Shown in pieces: positions 7,958 to 10,890 of a DNA stretch of 10,890 nucleotides. Position numbers and translations under genes: made by a program. Numbering within the stretch: the first letter of the stretch is position 1; every line of letters starts with the position of its first letter. The notes under the pieces were generated by a model that was not told where the DNA came from, made no database searches, and worked only from the letters and a program-made list of their open reading frames with translations. This DNA is from Thalassiosira profunda (taxonomy: Eukaryota; Bacillariophyta; Thalassiosirophyceae; Thalassiosirales; Thalassiosiraceae): the NCBI GenBank assembly GCA_036939355.1, contig JALLAP010004204.1:1-10890 (forward strand), given 5' to 3'.

Positions 7958-10463
7958 ATGCCCGCGCGCGCCTCCCGCGACGGACCCTCCGTCGTCCACG
8001 AAGCGTACGGCGGCTATCGCGGCAGCGGCGGCTACTACGACAACGGCCACAGCGAGAGATACCAAAGCAATGGATACGATGAGAGCTACACAGACGACGG
8101 CTATCATGGGTACGATGACAGCTACAGAGACAACGGATACGACGAGAGGTACAGAAGCAACGGATATGGTGACAGCTACAGAGATCAATACGATGATGAA
8201 CGATACAGTCCGGGTGCGATGAGTGCCTTGGGAAAACTGCGGACGGTGCAGGGCGAGGGCGAGCGGGATCACAGAAGCTATCCACCACCGCCCGCCCCGA
8301 GAGAATATTACCGGCGCGACGAGTACGACGACTACGATCGGGCCGATGCGTACGACGATTACACCGCCGATTATTCATTGCCGCAGCACGGCACCGACGG
8401 GTCGAGGAGGATCCCACGCGATCCCTCGGTCGCCGGGTCCGTCGCCCCCGTCAACGCCTCGGGGGAAATCTCGACCGCGTCCGCCTCCGCAATTACATTT
8501 GATACCCGTTCCTCCTCCGCTCAAAGCGAATACACCTCCAAGAGGAGCCGGGGCGCCAAGAGCAAATCCACTAGAAGAAGCGAGAGGTCGCCCGCATCCC
8601 CGAAGAGCAAAGCGAGCACGGCGTCTCGCCACCAGGTCATTCCCGTCGCGGTGAGTTTTCCTGCAAAGGGGCAGCGCGGCGCCAGCAACAGCGAGAGGCG
8701 TCCGGCCGAGGAAAATACGGCTTTGAGTCTGCGTTCCAGTGCAAAACCAAGGCCGCCGCTAAGGAAGCCGGACGCGGCCAAGAGCCGGGAGATCATGAGA
8801 GGCCGTGGCAAATCTTCGAAAAGCGTTGCAAGCAGCGCCGTGGCGAGTGGGGCGGATCGGTCGCGGCGGAGGAGTAGATCCAGTAAGATGCACCGCGGCG
8901 AGGCTACGAGGGAACTTATGGATGGAGACAGAGATGCGGAAAATGGTGGCCGGAGGAGTTTGTCAAGAGGCAGAGCGACGCGGCAGCTCAACTCTGCCGA
9001 GGGGTACGACCGGCGGGGCGACCGACGAAAAAGCCGGAACCGCGATGGGAGCTGCGCGAGCGGCGACGCCTCGGTGAAGTCTCACTCGACCCACTCCTCT
9101 TGGCGCTCGGTACGGCACGACGTCGACGAAGAAGGATACTGCGCGCACCACCCCGACGTTCGGCTAATGAAACTCAAACGCGACGGCGACTGGCGGGTCC
9201 TCCGCAAGAAGTGCCCCGAGTGCATTCGGGAGGACTGCCCCGCCATGCTCGGCCACAGTGACGACCGCAGCCAAGAGAGCAGGAGCGAGCAGCGAAGGAA
9301 GAAGCACCACGTGTCTTCGAGCGACATTTACCACGTCTCGGAACGGGGGGACTTTGACGCGGCCCCCTCAGCGTCGTCGAGCGTCGCCCTGGACTCGATG
9401 GGGGCCTTTGCGGAGTTGGGATTGACTTTTCAGACACCCGAGGAGGTGGAGGAAGAGGAGGCGACGCACCGGCTCAAACGGAGGTTGGCGGCGAGGGCGT
9501 ATCATTTTCCGGGCAACTCGTGGTGCCAGGTGAGGAGCTGCCTATGCCTCGTTTCGTTGCATCTCTGCCTTTGGCAAGATCGCTCATGTCGCGTGCCAGG
9601 ACTGGATGCAGTATTTGAGCAACACGCACACGGTGCTGGGGCTGTTCTTTCACCATCCGCTGCACCCGATGGGATTTCAGGAACGGCTGGTGATCCTGTT
9701 CGGGAGCATTGCCATTGGGCTGACCATCTCGAACTTCACCTACCTCTTCTTCATCCGCAACGGCATCGACGTGGAGGAGGAGGTCTTCACCCTCAACTCG
9801 CGCCACACCGACGTGAGCGGGATCCCCGTCGTCTCCATCACCAAGCTCATGATCACGCTGTGGACGATGGGGAGCTTCCTGCACACCTGCTTCGACCTCG
9901 GGCTGTGGCACATGAAAGCCTGCACGTTGTGCCGGTACCGGGGACGGATCAGCGAGAAGATGGTCATGTGGGGCCGCGTCGCTGGACTGTTCATAGTGAT
10001 GATCGCCATGGGCGTGGGCGGGTACGCCGTGCTCGTCAGGGCCAGCCTCGAGTACCGGGGCGAGGGGTCCGTGGCCGACGAGGTCGAGGAGAGCATCCAG
10101 TCGAACGAGCTTTATAGCATCGAGTTCGAGGACAAGCGGTCGTTTCGCTTCCTGCTGGGATATCTCGTGGAGTTCGTGCTGGCATTATTCGTGTATTATC
10201 CGCTCGCGGTGACGGTCCTCTTCTCAGGCGTGTTGGGGTGCGGAGGACGGATCCCCATCCTGGGTGGCCGGCCCAGGGAGATGGCGAAGGAGCAGCGGTA
10301 CGAGCTGAGCAAGCGGCGGCCCAAGATTTTGAAGGCCTTCGGCGGGGAGGAGGCCCTGGAGGATGGAAATGGCGAGACGGTCGCGTCGACGACAGACGTT
10401 CTGCCGATGGCGTTTCGGGACGACGAGAGCCGGGAGCGGTTCGACGAGAGAGAGGTCATTTAG
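7958..10463 (+). CDS. Unknown membrane protein: Tyr/Gly/Asp repeats, Arg/Ser-rich region, Cys/His knuckle, four-helix membrane domain
   Basis: Exons are 7958-9529 and 9600-10463 (TAG stop), giving 811 residues. The first in-frame ATG (A at -3) is used. The order is: 9-residue repeats rich in Tyr, Gly and Asp (residues 30-85); a long Ser/Arg/Lys-rich, probably disordered region (about 130-385) with many RSR/RRS motifs; a knuckle with C395, H397/H398 and C419-P-E-C422, reading GYCAHHPDVRLMKLKRDGDW before RKKCPEC; an acidic stretch; then a membrane domain. Its helices are at about 554-576, 600-626, 650-671 and 709-736, preceded by an FFHHPLHP motif (541-548) and a conserved-looking NTHTVLG. The C-terminus is basic then acidic. 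I recall similar Cys/His knuckles and HHPLHP-type membrane domains as recurrent in diatom proteins of unknown function, but cannot verify this here. The N-terminal 520 residues are probably cytosolic. Function is not assigned. Confidence 0.86.
8045..8212 (+). repeat. 27-base tandem repeat encoding a 9-residue Gly-Tyr unit
   Basis: Six units can be aligned at 8045, 8072, 8108, 8135, 8162 and 8189 (the last incomplete), with one 9-base insertion (GYH) at 8099-8107. The protein consensus is G-Y-D-(E/D)-(S/R)-Y-(R/T)-(D/S)-N, for example GYDERYRSN and GYDDSYRDN. Third-position differences between units show the repeat is not a recent exact duplication. The region is rich in aromatic and charged residues and probably disordered. 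Confidence 0.85.
9530..9599 (+). other. Intron of the repeat/membrane protein gene (70 bases)
   Basis: The donor GTGAGG at 9530 follows the codons for GNSWCQ, and the acceptor GTGCCAG ends at 9599 before GACTGGATGCAG. The intron is phase 0. Splicing joins NSWCQ to DWMQYLSNTHTV and is needed to reach the frame of the membrane domain, because 70 is not a multiple of three. Confidence 0.88.
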
Positions 10464-10695
10464 ATAGCTGGAGGTCACATCCTTACAACGCAATGCTCGT
10501 TTCTTTCAGACGTCCACTTGCATCTTACTCTGTTGGTCGCTTGTGAGGGACCCTCGAGAGTCGCGAGCAAGAAACGGCTGAGTTAGGTTAGGTAGGTACC
10601 AACGTACGTACCCCTACAATAAGTACTCATACTAACTTGAGCCAAAGTTAGGCCTGGGGAAAATTCCATTAATTCAGGGGTCTGGGGACGCCAGA

Positions 10696-10890
10696 AATTA
10701 CAAAATTCACGTGAATTACAACGCTAGCTTCCACTAACAACTTAAAGTCACGTGAATATCACACTTTGTAAAAGACCTTAATAGAAGACGTTACGTAGTG
10801 ATGAGAGAAGGCGAGACTACGTGACGTGATGTACAGTGTGACTGGTACAAAAGCTACGTAGGAACTACGTAGGCCGTGATTTTGTAATTC
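10696..10890. repeat. Possible short inverted-repeat element ending at the window edge
   Basis: AATTACAAAATTCAC at 10696-10710 matches the reverse complement of 10876-10889 (AATTACAAAATCAC) with one base inserted. GAATTACAA at 10713-10721 is an exact reverse complement of 10882-10890. This could be the pair of terminal inverted repeats of a miniature element of about 195 bases, but no target-site duplication can be checked because the right arm meets the window end. Confidence 0.35.
10704..10717. promoter_or_regulatory. Perfect 14-base palindrome around a CACGTG (E-box/G-box) core
   Basis: AATTCACGTGAATT equals its own reverse complement. A second CACGTG at 10749-10754 shares the ten bases TCACGTGAAT. 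CACGTG is a classic site for bHLH and bZIP factors. Whether this one is used, and by which gene, is unknown. Confidence 0.5.

Larger units (their letters stand above)
10464..10890. other. Non-coding flank, AT-richer than the genes, with ACGT-core cluster
   Basis: No gene is seen in these 427 bases. The first part is the 3' flank of the membrane protein gene. From about 10620 the DNA is distinctly AT-richer. Two ACGT cores sit side by side at 10602-10609 (AACGTACGTA), and eight more lie between 10709 and 10890. It may be the upstream region of a gene beyond the right edge, or a small repeat element. Confidence 0.55.

Noticed and set aside
7658..8272. Minus-strand frame with very hydrophobic Val/Ala-rich segments that look like membrane helices
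   Set aside because: It is the antisense of the Tyr/Gly/Asp repeat: GTA/GTC-rich complements of TAC and GAC codons give false hydrophobicity.
8651..8739. A perfect GTGAGT donor inside the first exon of the repeat/membrane protein gene
   Set aside because: The nearest AG gives only a 24-base intron, and a plausible one at 8739 would be 89 bases and shift the frame away from the Cys/His knuckle. Reading through stays open.
10582..10595. TTAGGTTAGGTAGG, resembling telomere repeat
   Set aside because: Only two imperfect units, not the TTAGGG repeat usual in diatoms, and flanked by ordinary sequence.

Overview
The window looks like nuclear DNA from a stramenopile alga, most likely a centric diatom. 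The genes are GC-rich and interrupted by a few short GT-AG introns (70, 75, 76 and 163 bases) with GTGAG donors. Two of the five proteins carry modules of a kind I associate with diatom genomes. The species call is inference. A single N flanked by a 73-base exact duplication shows that this is draft assembly.

Layout, left to right. (1) 1-3450, plus: the 3' part of a large cation channel gene in three exons. It encodes two tandem modules, each with six membrane segments and a cyclic-nucleotide-binding domain (CNG/KCNH type). The first pore reads VVVVIGD and the second is a canonical K+ filter, TVGYGD. The reading frame is open to the left edge, so more modules may lie upstream. (2) 3451-4128: no convincing gene. 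(3) 4129-5738, plus: a two-exon gene for a soluble protein of unknown function with a KA1-like segment and a helical C-terminus. Its frame is broken only by the N-containing assembly duplication. (4) 6041-6432, minus: a DUF423/TMEM256/YgdD-family small membrane protein with a one-base frameshift. (5) 6621-7553, minus: a divergent cyclophilin-type peptidyl-prolyl isomerase with a C-terminal membrane anchor. (6) 7958-10463, plus: a two-exon gene for a protein with 9-residue Tyr/Gly/Asp repeats, an Arg/Ser-rich disordered region, a Cys/His knuckle and a four-helix membrane domain. (7) 10464-10890: AT-richer non-coding DNA with a dense cluster of ACGT cores, a perfect 14-base palindrome and a short inverted repeat ending at the window edge.

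Genes 2 and 3 converge, 4 and 5 diverge from a shared upstream region, and nothing suggests co-transcription or a common pathway. The most striking item is the tandem channel with two different selectivity filters in one polypeptide. Several of the best corrections (a hidden first exon, a pore-proximal splice site, the assembly duplication and the DUF423 frameshift) cannot be seen from single open reading frames and come from reading across frames.
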